From Maribacter sp. 4G9 (GTDB taxonomy: Bacteria > Bacteroidota > Bacteroidia > Flavobacteriales > Flavobacteriaceae): a DNA stretch of 64,000 bases. Below, one piece after another: positions 56,045-64,000 of the stretch. The stretch is from positions 116,839 to 180,838 of the forward strand of contig NZ_MDGL01000126.1 of the NCBI RefSeq assembly GCF_002742265.1, written 5' to 3'. Made by a program: the position numbers and the translations under genes. A model generated the notes under the pieces. The model saw nothing but the letters and a program-made list of their open reading frames with translations. It made no database searches and was not told where the DNA came from. The stretch's first letter is position 1, and the number at the start of each line of letters is the position of its first letter.

Positions 56045-56070
56045 AAAAGACAGCCTATTGGCTGTCTTTA
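56045..56070 (+). terminator. Terminator after the PorE-like gene
   Basis: AAAGACAGCC and GGCTGTCTTT form a perfect 10-bp stem with a TATT loop, 24 nt after the stop codon. Confidence 0.85.
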
Positions 56071-56104
56071 TCGTTCTGGAAGCCTCAAATATGAGTGAAT
56101 AACG

Positions 56105-56182
56105 TTTTTCAAGAGCTACACTTCATCGCTAAGCTCTTTCACAACAATTGTTTATTGGTACTTTCCCCAAGTATTAACTTCG
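56105..56182 (+). promoter_or_regulatory. Bipartite upstream motif and promoter of the frameshifted adhesin
   Basis: TTTTTCAAGAGCTA (56105-56118), 21 nt, then CACAACAA (56140-56147), then a -7-like TAACTTCG at 56175-56182. The same two blocks with the same 21-nt spacing stand before the next surface gene at 60080. They may be an activator-binding site. Confidence 0.5.
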
Positions 56183-56205
56183 TTTATTATTCTAGTTGAA
56201 TTAAA

Positions 56206-56646
56206 ATGAAGTCTTTTCCATTATTCATAATTCTTGTCTTGACCATGGCTTGTCAAATCGCTATTGGGCAGGATACCTATAGGGACAATTTTAGCTCAGC
56301 TTCGTATTCTAACAATGACGGAAACCAAAATTTTAGTACCAGTTGGATTGAGCAGAATGATAATAATAGCGCCAATAACGGATCAACTAGAATAACTTCC
56401 GGTCGCTTGCGATTTTCAAATAGTGATGATGATTGGATTTATAGGTTTGTACCATTGGCCGGTGCCTCTAATGCCCAACTCACATTGGATTTTGATGGAA
56501 CATCCAGAGGTGGGGAGATTATGGATGTTTTTATATATAACAGCAATACAGCATTTTGGAATCTGGTAGGCAGTATTGATAGCAATACCACAGGTACATT
56601 ACTTATAACCTTACTGCGGCGGAAATCAATTCAAATCCGGCTATAA
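56206..56646 (+). CDS. N-terminal fragment of a frameshifted surface protein
   Basis: A 146-residue frame with a signal peptide MKSFPLFIILVLTMACQIAI and a jelly-roll-like domain (DNFSSASYSNNDGNQNF). Reading frame is lost near 56600: after IDSNTTGTL the frame ends in basic residues LLRRKSIQIRL, whereas the +2-shifted frame continues with TYNLTAAEINSNPAIIFF. One missing A in TTAACTT (now TTACTT) restores it. The remainder is the next feature. Best read as the 5' part of one broken gene 56206-59948. Confidence 0.8.
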   Translation: MKSFPLFIILVLTMACQIAIGQDTYRDNFSSASYSNNDGNQNFSTSWIEQNDNNSANNGSTRITSGRLRFSNSDDDWIYRFVPLAGASNAQLTLDFDGTSRGGEIMDVFIYNSNTAFWNLVGSIDSNTTGTLLITLLRRKSIQIRL

Positions 56647-56702
56647 TTTTCTTTCCAAGGGATACAGACTGGAAAAATGGGGATACTATTTTTATTGACA
56701 AT

Positions 56703-59700
56703 GTGTTATTTACGGCATTTTTTAATCCTATAGTTGAAGTGACTGATGTCTCTGTGAGTGAAACCGCAGGAACCGTTGATATTTCGGTTACCCACAGCAG
56801 TGGAACCGTGGGAGGGGGTTTTACGGTAGATTTTCAAACGATAAATGGTACTGCAGTAAGTGGATCGGACTATACTTCTACCTCTGGAACTATAAATTTT
56901 AGTGGTACGCCAGGTGATACAGAAACTGTTACAGTTCCAATTTTGGATGACAGTTCAGTTGAGGGGCCAGAAAATTTCATATTGGATTTGGTTGGCTCAA
57001 GTAATCCTTCAGTTGATATAACAGATACCGGTGTAATTACTATAGACGATGATGAAGTACCTGTAAATGCACCATTGGTATTGGTACAGGAATTTAATGG
57101 AAACTTTGACTTCACTTCAACCGGCGGGTCGTTACGTACGCTTCCCAATAGTACGAGCAGTCCTAACGATGCTTGTCAAATACAAACATCTTCTCAAGCA
57201 CCATTATTGGTAGATATCCCTGTAGGAGCGAACATTGAAAAAGCATACCTCTATTGGGCACATTCTAATATTACTTTGGATATGAATGTTACCTTTGAGG
57301 GGCAAAATGTAACAGCGGACCAGGCTTATTCATCATTTATCACCACGAGGCAGTTTAATGGTTACGTAAGTGATGTTACTTCAATTGTTCGGGCAAAGGC
57401 AAATTTAAACACTGCTGATTTTACGTTCACTGATTTAGATGTCGATAATTCTGCTAACTATTGCGGTTCCTCCACCGTATTGGGGGGATGGGCACTGATG
57501 GTATTCTATGAAGAATCTTCTTTACCTGTATCAGCCATTAATGTCTACCAAGGTTTTTATGGAATAAGCGACGACACCAATAGTTATACTCTAGACAGTT
57601 TTTATGCTATTAGCGGAGCAGGTTCCAAGGCATCCTTTCTCTCTTGGGAAGGTGATGAGAATATCGTAGGTGCGGGTACCGGATCAGTTGTAGAAAATCT
57701 TTCCATTAGTGTGCCAGGAGATCCCGCTGTTAATTTGACTGGGGATGGCGGTCAAACCGGAAACAACCCATATAATAGTACAATTTATGACAATACTACA
57801 CCTACAACCATAAATATTACAACCTCTTACGGTTTGGATTGGGATACTTATGACTTAACTAGTATTCTAGATCCTGGGGATACTCAATTTACGGCCAATG
57901 TAGCCATGGGTCAGGATTTTGTTATCTCCAATGCTGTGGTACTTAAGGTTCAGTCCAATTTGATTGCGGGTACCGTTTTTGAGGATGTTAATTATGGGGG
58001 TGGTAGTAGTAGAAATATGGCAACAGCTTCGGGGGTTCCAGTCGTTGGTGCCACAGTTGAAATCTTTGATAATTTTGGAAATCTATGGAATTCCACTACA
58101 ACGGATTCCAATGGCGATTACTCTTTTGGGGGCATGGCAGATGGCACATATAATATCCGTGTGGTAAATTCTACTGTTAGGTCAAGCAGGGGAGGGGGAA
58201 GTGCCTGTTCCACTTGTTTGCCAATACAAACGTACAGGACATCACATAACGGTACCTCATATAATTATATTACCAGTGAAATTGGTGGAGCATTACCAAG
58301 CCAACAAGATGTCGGAGCCGGAATTTTTTCTGGTGCTCAAACAACTAGTTCCGTGACTATTGCTGGGGGAGGACTTGGTAACATCGATTTCGGTTTTAAT
58401 TTCAATACAATTGTTAATACCAATGAAGACGGTCAAGGATCGTTGGAACAGTTTATCGTAAATTCCAATAATTTGGATGAGACAGGTCTTGATATTGAGG
58501 CCAATGCCCTATTTGATCCAGCTTCGGGTGAAGATACGTCTGTTTTTATGATACCATCCTCTGGCGATTCACTTGGTAGATCAGCGGATTCCAATTATTC
58601 TGGAGGGTATTTTGATATTTTTATATCCAATGTAAACCCTCTTTCAAATATTACTTCGGATAATACTAAAATTGATGGGCGTACTCAGACAGCATATTCT
58701 GGTAACACTAATACCGGTTCCATAGGTGCCGGGGGCAGTTCGGTAGGTACATCTGCCATTGTTTTGCCCAATTATGACTTGCCAGAAATACAGGTCCATA
58801 GGAATGGTGGTGATGTGTTTAAAATTAATGCGAATAATACCCAAATTAGGAACCTCTCGATATATGCCAATAACAACGCTGGCATCAGAATAGATGGTGG
58901 AAGTATTGATGTTCAAAACAACCTTTTGGGGGTAAATGCTACTGGAGTAAATGCAGGTGATATCGACATAGCTGTGGAGAATTTAGGTGGAAATGTATTG
59001 GTCGATTCCAACTATATTGCCACCAATACGGACACTGGGATACTAGTTAATGGTGGAACGTCAAACATTATCCAGAATAATCATATTACCTCAAATGGAG
59101 ATGCGGCCTGTGATGACAATATTATGATCAACGGGGGCAGTGGTATTGTGATACAACAAAATTTGATAGAGAATGCGGCCTCCTTGGGTATAGATGCGGC
59201 CTCATCATCGGGAAATCTTATTATTTCGGAAAATACGATTACTGGATCCGGTCAAGACGGTGGAAATTGTGGTACTGGAGCAGAGGACATGGGGATTGAA
59301 TTAGCAGGCAGCAACTCACAGATAACCAATAATGTGATACATAATAATGGGAGTGCCGGTATCGCTCTAGTTGGTTCTGGAATTGGTAATCTTATAAGTC
59401 AAAACTCATTTTATGCAAATGGTACCAATGCACCCGCTTTGGGTATAGATATTTTAGGCGATGGGGTCACATTGAATGACCTAAACGATGCCGATGGAGG
59501 ACCTAATGGCAGCCTCAATTTCCCTATAATATCTGGTGTTTATGGGAGCAGTACGAGCATAACCATAGAAGGTTGGTCGCGTCCTGGAGCTACCTTGGAG
59601 TTTTTTATGACCGATATCAACGAGGGTACGGCCAATGCAGGGGACAACCAACTAGGTCTTTTAAGGGATTATGGGGAAGGTCAGGTGTACGTTGCGACCA

Positions 59701-59948
59701 TGGTGGAAGGTGGTGGATCGGATTTGGACTCAAAGGTGTTACCCTATACGGATACCGATGGAAATACGGACAATACCAATAAGTTCAAGTTTAGCATCGC
59801 CTTGCCTCCTGGTGTCAACATTGGAGAATTAATAACGGCAACGGCTACCATTTCAAATAGCACTTCTGAATTTTCTCCTTTAAGCGAAATTAGGGCAAAC
59901 TCCTTAATTACAAATAAGAGGATTACCTACCGTATAAAAAAGAATTAA
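56703..59948 (+). pseudogene. C-terminal part of the frameshifted Calx-beta/SdrD/beta-helix surface protein
   Basis: An open frame of 1081 codons (from 56541 without stops) with no ATG, RBS or signal peptide of its own. Domains in order are a Calx-beta domain (56730-57060), a DUF11-like beta region (57070-57950), an SdrD B-like CNA domain (about 57960-58440), right-handed beta-helix repeats (58420-59450) with many N and G turns, and a final Ig-like segment. The C-terminus ends ITNKRITYRIKKN, with no recognisable type IX sorting domain. The whole would have about 1247 residues. Frameshift may be natural or a sequencing error. Confidence 0.72.
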
Positions 59949-60280
59949 ATAGTTGGAAGGAAGCTATTGGTAAGTGTAGTTTTTGGACTACATATGGCCC
60001 TTTTTAAAGCACTGTGAATATTGGGCTTATCGATAAAGTGCCCATCTTTTTTTGAGCTTTTTTAAAAGTTATAACCTCATTTTTCAAGAGCTAGACCGTG
60101 TGAAATTCCACTTACACAACAAATATTTCACTAGGCTAGCTGTAAATCTAATTTTGTAAAGAATTATTATGCCATGGTCTATCTGCGGTTGAAATTGAGC
60201 ACCTGGCAAATATGGATTTGAACAACAGTAATAATAAGGTCAATTTTAAAATGACAAAGTATTTAAGTAAACATAAGGCG
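59949..60280. other. Intergenic region before the giant repeat protein
   Basis: A 332-nt stretch with, in order, a stem TGGGC/GCCCA around TTATCGATAA followed by a T run (60022-60055), which may be the terminator of the frameshifted gene, then TTTTTCAAGAGCTA (60080-60093), CACAACAA (60115-60122), a -7 box TAATTTTG (60149-60156) and two in-frame ATGs (60212, 60251) upstream of the chosen start. No separate gene was seen. Confidence 0.55.
60080..60156 (+). promoter_or_regulatory. Bipartite motif and promoter of the giant repeat protein
   Basis: TTTTTCAAGAGCTA, 21 nt, CACAACAA, then 26 nt to TAATTTTG, a full -7 match. This copy and that at 56105-56182 are identical in both blocks and spacing while the intervening 21 nt differ, which suggests a selected protein-binding site. 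Confidence 0.5.
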
Positions 60281-63200
60281 ATGGACAAAAGAATTTTATG
60301 GATATTTTTATTGCTATCCGGAATAACGTTCGCACAAACAACCGTAACACTTGAAGATCAGTGTAACTGTGAGGTATTGCAGGGTACGGCGGTAACCACC
60401 GCTGGTGCTAATACTCCAGGTGGGGCAGATCTTGGTGATTTGTACGTGAATACCAATACGGGTACCATCTTTTTTTGGGACGGTAATTCCTGGGAATTGA
60501 CCTCAAGTGATAATAACACTACTAATGCTAGTTTTACTGAGAACGGCACGGACCTAATATTGACGGACAGCGACGGTAATTCGTTAACTGTAGCACTAGC
60601 AGATATCGCTGCTGCAATCGACACCAATACGACCAATAACGCTTTTTTGGTTATGGGTACAGATTTAGTCATGGTAGATTCTGACGGCAATATGGTAGGC
60701 ATTCCATTGGCACAAATAGCCGCCCTGACCGACACGAACACCACGAACACGAGCTTAACGGAGGACGGCACGAATATAATATTGACGGATTCCGATGGCG
60801 GAACGGTAACCTTGGCCTTGGCCGATATTGCCGCTGCCACGGACACGAACACGACCAACGCGACCTTCGCGGTAGTCGGCACGAACCTGGTCATCACGGA
60901 CAGCGACGGCAACACGGTGAGCGTCCCCGTAGCGGACATCGCGGCATTGACGGACACGAACACCACGAACACCGGCCTAACGGAGGACGGTACGAACCTT
61001 ATATTGACGGACAGTGATGGCGGAACGGTAACGGTGGCCCTGGCGGACATCACCGCCGGAGTGGACACGAACACCACGAACACGAGCTTAACGGAAGACG
61101 GCACGAACCTTATCTTGACGGATTCCGATGGTGGAACGGTAACGATTCCATTGGCGGACATCGCCGCTGCTACGGACACCAATACGACCAACGCCACCTT
61201 CGCGGTAGTCGGCACGGATTTGGTCATCACGGACAGCGACGGCAACACGGTGAGCGTCCCCGTAGCGGACATCGCGGCATTGACGGACACGAACACCACG
61301 AACACCGGCCTAACGGAGGACGGTACGAACCTTATATTGACGGACAGTGACGGCAACACGGTAACGATTCCATTGGCGGACATCGCCGCTGCCACGGACA
61401 CCAATACGACCAACGCCACCTTCGCGGTAGTCGGAACGGATTTGGTCATCACGGACAGTGATGGCGGAACGGTAACGGTGGCCCTGGCGGACATCACCGC
61501 CGGAGTGGACACGAACACCACGAACACGAGCTTGACCGAGGACGGCACGAATATAATATTGACGGATTCCGATGGCGGAACGGTAACCTTGGCCTTGGCC
61601 GATATTGACACAAATACAACAAACGATAGATTGGAAATCAACGGTTCCAATTTGGAACTGGAAGATTCAGACGGTACTATATTATCCGTTTCCCTTGCAG
61701 CGTTGGCCGCTGCGACGGATACAAACACAACGAATGCTACCTTCGCGGTATCGGGTACTGATCTTGTCATCACCGATAGCGACAACAATACGGTGAGCGT
61801 TCCCTTAGCGGATATTACCGCGGGGGTCGACACTGATGAGCAGGATTTAGAGCTGGACGGCTCGAATATATTGAGTTTGACCAACGACGCTACGCCCGTT
61901 GACCTGAGTGGGTACTTGGACAATACGGACGACCAGACTGCCTCCGAGGTGAACATCGCGGATGCCGGTGGAAACTTCACCGCTACTGACGTAGAGGGTG
62001 CTTTGTCGGAACTTGCAGCGGGCAGCACTGACGACCAGAATTTAACGGGAGCCACCTTGGACGGCAGCAACCAGTTACAGATAGATATTGAAGGGGGTAG
62101 TTCGGCTACTGTGGACCTATCGAGTTTAGTGGGTACGGACGACCAGACGGCCTCAGAGGTTAATATCACGGACGCTGGCGGCAACTTCACCGCTACTGAC
62201 GTAGAAGGCGCATTGTCCGAACTTGCTGCGGGCAGCACGGATGATCAAAACCTAACGGGAGCCACCTTGGACGGCAGCAACCAGTTACAGATAGATATCG
62301 AGGGCGGAACCTCGGCCACTGTGGACCTATCGAGTTTGGTGGGCACGGACGACCAGACGGCCTCGGAGGTGAATATCACTGATGCCGGAGGCAACTTTAC
62401 GGCCACGGATGTAGAGGGGGCCTTGTCTGAACTTGCAGCGGGCAGCACGGATGACCAGAATTTGACGGGAGCAACCCTTGACGGTAGCAACCAGTTACAG
62501 ATAGATATTGAAGGAGGTAGTTCGGCCACGGTCGACCTATCGAGTTTGGTGGGTACGGATGACCAAACAGCTTCCGAAGTGAATATTACGGACGCGGGCG
62601 GCAACTTTACGGCCACGGATGTAGAGGGGGCCTTGTCGGAACTTGCAGCGGGCAGCACGGACGACCAGAACTTGACTGGAGCTACCTTGGACGGCAGCAA
62701 CCAGTTACAGATAGATATCGAGGGCGGAACCTCGGCCACTGTGGACCTATCGAGTTTGGTGGGCACGGACGACCAGACGGCAGGTGAGGTGACCTATGAC
62801 AACTCCACCTCCGGTCTAACGGCAGGCGACGTACAGTCGGCCATCGACGAGGTCGTAGCGGGAAGCACGGACGACCAGAACATAAGCGGTTCCAGCTTTA
62901 ATGGTGCTACGAACGAACTTACCATCGGCATAGAGGGTGGAACTTCGGAGACGGTTGATTTATCCGGACTTGTCGGCACGGACGACCAGAATTTAATTGG
63001 AGCTACCTTGGACGGCAGCAACCAGTTACAGATAGATATTGAAGGGGGTAGTTCGGCCACTGTGGACCTATCGAGTTTGGTGGGCACGGACGACCAGACG
63101 GCAGGTGAGGTCACCTATGACAACTCCACTTCGGGCCTTACGGCAGGGGACGTACAGTCTGCCATCGACGAGGTCGCAGCGGGAAGCACGGACGACCAGA

Positions 63201-64000
63201 ACATAAGTGGTTCCAGCTTTAACGGCGCTACGAACGAACTTACCATCGGCATCGAGGGAGGTACTTCCGAGACGGTGGATTTATCCGGACTTGTCGGCAC
63301 CGATGACCAGACGGCAGCTGAAGTGACCGTTGCTGATGTAGGAGGAAACTTCGCCAATACTGAGGTAGAGGGTGTACTCGAAGAAATTGATGCTCGTATA
63401 GATGCGCTTGTACTTGCAGGTGGTTCAGATGGGAACGACTTTGTTACTGGAGGCTCGTTATCAGGTACCGACCTTACATTGAACGTTCCAAATCAGATAG
63501 ATCCTGTAATTGATCTGTCGGGACTTCAAGATGGTACAGGAACCGACGACCAGAATATCAGTGGTTCGAGTTTCAACGGCGCTACGAACGAACTTACCAT
63601 CGGCATCGAGGGAGGTACTTCCGAGACGGTGGATTTATCCGGGCTTGTCGGCACCGACGACCAAACAGCTTCCGAAGTGAATATTACGGATGCAGGTGGA
63701 AACTTCACGGCAACCGATGTAGAAGGTGCTTTGTCGGAACTTGCAGCGGGCAGCACGGATGACCAGAACTTGACGGGAGCTACCCTTGACGGTAGCAACC
63801 AGTTACAGATAGACATCGAGGGCGGAACCTCGGCCACTGTGGACCTATCGAGTTTGGTGGGTACGGATGACCAGACGGCCTCGGAGGTGAACATCACTGA
63901 TGCCGGAGGCAACTTTACGGCCACGGATGTAGAGGGGGCCTTGTCTGAACTTGCAGCGGGCAGCACGGATGACCAGAACTTGACGGGAGCTACCCTTGAC
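60281..64000 (+). CDS. Giant tandem-repeat exported protein (partial, continues past the window)
   Basis: An open frame of at least 1240 codons on the plus strand without a stop. ATG 60281 gives a signal peptide MDKRILWIFLLLSGITFAQ; ATGs at 60251 and 60212 are in frame. After a short domain with GDLYVNTNTGTIFFWDG and NSWEL, ten 37-residue repeats (TDTNTTN, GT-LILTDSDG, VALADI) run to 61615. After a transition (DEQDLELDGSNILSL), 70-residue repeats start (ATLDGSNQLQIDIEGG, ATVDLSSLVGTDDQ, ASEVNITDAGGNF, TDVEGALSELAAGS) with a variant VTYDNSTSGLTAGDVQSAID. These resemble tail-fibre/adhesin repeats. G+C is much higher than in the 5' end. Function unknown, probably a surface filament. Confidence 0.82.
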   Translation, partial: MDKRILWIFLLLSGITFAQTTVTLEDQCNCEVLQGTAVTTAGANTPGGADLGDLYVNTNTGTIFFWDGNSWELTSSDNNTTNASFTENGTDLILTDSDGNSLTVALADIAAAIDTNTTNNAFLVMGTDLVMVDSDGNMVGIPLAQIAALTDTNTTNTSLTEDGTNIILTDSDGGTVTLALADIAAATDTNTTNATFAVVGTNLVITDSDGNTVSVPVADIAALTDTNTTNTGLTEDGTNLILTDSDGGTVTVALADITAGVDTNTTNTSLTEDGTNLILTDSDGGTVTIPLADIAAATDTNTTNATFAVVGTDLVITDSDGNTVSVPVADIAALTDTNTTNTGLTEDGTNLILTDSDGNTVTIPLADIAAATDTNTTNATFAVVGTDLVITDSDGGTVTVALADITAGVDTNTTNTSLTEDGTNIILTDSDGGTVTLALADIDTNTTNDRLEINGSNLELEDSDGTILSVSLAALAAATDTNTTNATFAVSGTDLVITDSDNNTVSVPLADITAGVDTDEQDLELDGSNILSLTNDATPVDLSGYLDNTDDQTASEVNIADAGGNFTATDVEGALSELAAGSTDDQNLTGATLDGSNQLQIDIEGGSSATVDLSSLVGTDDQTASEVNITDAGGNFTATDVEGALSELAAGSTDDQNLTGATLDGSNQLQIDIEGGTSATVDLSSLVGTDDQTASEVNITDAGGNFTATDVEGALSELAAGSTDDQNLTGATLDGSNQLQIDIEGGSSATVDLSSLVGTDDQTASEVNITDAGGNFTATDVEGALSELAAGSTDDQNLTGATLDGSNQLQIDIEGGTSATVDLSSLVGTDDQTAGEVTYDNSTSGLTAGDVQSAIDEVVAGSTDDQNISGSSFNGATNELTIGIEGGTSETVDLSGLVGTDDQNLIGATLDGSNQLQIDIEGGSSATVDLSSLVGTDDQTAGEVTYDNSTSGLTAGDVQSAIDEVAAGSTDDQNISGSSFNGATNELTIGIEGGTSETVDLSGLVGTDDQTAAEVTVADVGGNFANTEVEGVLEEIDARIDALVLAGGSDGNDFVTGGSLSGTDLTLNVPNQIDPVIDLSGLQDGTGTDDQNISGSSFNGATNELTIGIEGGTSETVDLSGLVGTDDQTASEVNITDAGGNFTATDVEGALSELAAGSTDDQNLTGATLDGSNQLQIDIEGGTSATVDLSSLVGTDDQTASEVNITDAGGNFTATDVEGALSELAAGSTDDQNLTGATLD
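60506..61615 (+). repeat. Ten 111-nt in-frame repeats
   Basis: Unit starts at 60506, 60617, 60728, 60839, 60950, 61061, 61172, 61283, 61394 and 61505 are exactly 111 nt apart. The later units are nearly identical in nucleotides (the string ACGGACACGAACACCACGAA recurs) and alternate in two types, so a 222-nt super-unit is likely. Confidence 0.9.
62051..62890 (+). repeat. Four 210-nt in-frame repeats (first block)
   Basis: Unit starts at 62051, 62261, 62471 and 62681 are exactly 210 nt apart. Further copies lie at 63002, and again with a 210-nt step at 63779 and 63989, with a variant block (ISGSSFNGATNELTIGIEGG) inserted between. The array continues beyond the window. Confidence 0.88.

Noticed and set aside
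56590..56646. Programmed ribosomal frameshift in the adhesin
   Set aside because: No slippery heptamer, stem or pseudoknot was seen; the junction TTACTTATAACC looks like a simple single-base loss.
60358..63966. Long minus-strand open frames (up to 626 codons) opposite the giant repeat gene
   Set aside because: They consist of the reverse complement of the repeats (SVAAA..., TKSVPTTAKVAL...), have no start signals, and the plus strand has a signal peptide and continuous frame. Lack of stops is a by-product of the repeat codon usage.
60506..63999. CRISPR-like array
   Set aside because: The repeats are long, contiguous, in-frame and coding, with no unique spacers and no cas genes nearby.
60281..64000. 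Prophage tail-fibre gene
   Set aside because: The repeats recall tail fibres, but there is a Sec signal peptide and no phage structural, lysis or integrase genes in the region, so a chromosomal surface protein is preferred.

Overview
The window looks like a chromosomal segment of a marine Flavobacteriaceae bacterium (phylum Bacteroidota). The evidence is a set of lineage markers: DUF2851, the ribosomal protein Thx, PorP/SprF, a type B gliding-motility C-terminal domain, promoters of the TTG-N19-TAnnTTTG type, almost no Shine-Dalgarno sequences, and the G/C-rich intergenic palindromes common in this family. This placement rests on gene content read by eye, not on a database search.

Layout. 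Positions 1-10,100 hold housekeeping genes: rsfS (partial), birA, an SRPBCC protein, pyrE, a NUDIX hydrolase, an M14 peptidase lipoprotein, a PAS histidine kinase with its overlapping response regulator, coaD, ddl, a PASTA protein and an RluD-type pseudouridine synthase. Positions 10,190-17,000 hold yaaA, a small lipoprotein, ribosomal protein Thx, a uracil-DNA-glycosylase-like protein, ppc, a 47-residue protein and an M20 dipeptidase. Positions 17,150-23,915 hold a complete minus-strand tryptophan operon, trpE-G-D-C-F-B-A plus a coupled small membrane protein. It is preceded by a leader peptide with three consecutive Trp codons and a terminator, a classical attenuator. Positions 24,000-33,850 hold a YceI/nitroreductase/MarR operon, a rhodanese, DUF2851, PspC, a K+ channel, an AGCS symporter, an HhH protein, an acyl-CoA dehydrogenase, rpsU with an exceptional Shine-Dalgarno sequence, and a tyrosine recombinase.

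Positions 33,880-48,050 form the translation and transcription core: hpf, four tRNAs, tuf, tRNA-Trp, secE, nusG, rplK-A-J-L, rpoB, rpoC and a DUF3467 protein, followed by prfC on the opposite strand.

Positions 49,900-64,000 form a surface-protein island. It starts with a Ca-binding repeat protein carrying a type IX secretion type B C-terminus, a PorP/SprF protein and a PorE-like OmpA protein in one operon. Next is a Calx-beta/SdrD/beta-helix protein split by a single-base frameshift. Last is a giant tandem-repeat exported protein that runs off the window and is far richer in G+C than its own start. The last two genes share a bipartite upstream motif at identical spacing, which suggests common regulation.

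The most noteworthy items are the trp attenuator, the giant repeat protein with exact 111-nt and 210-nt periods, the frameshifted adhesin, the shared bipartite promoter motif and the rpsU Shine-Dalgarno sequence.
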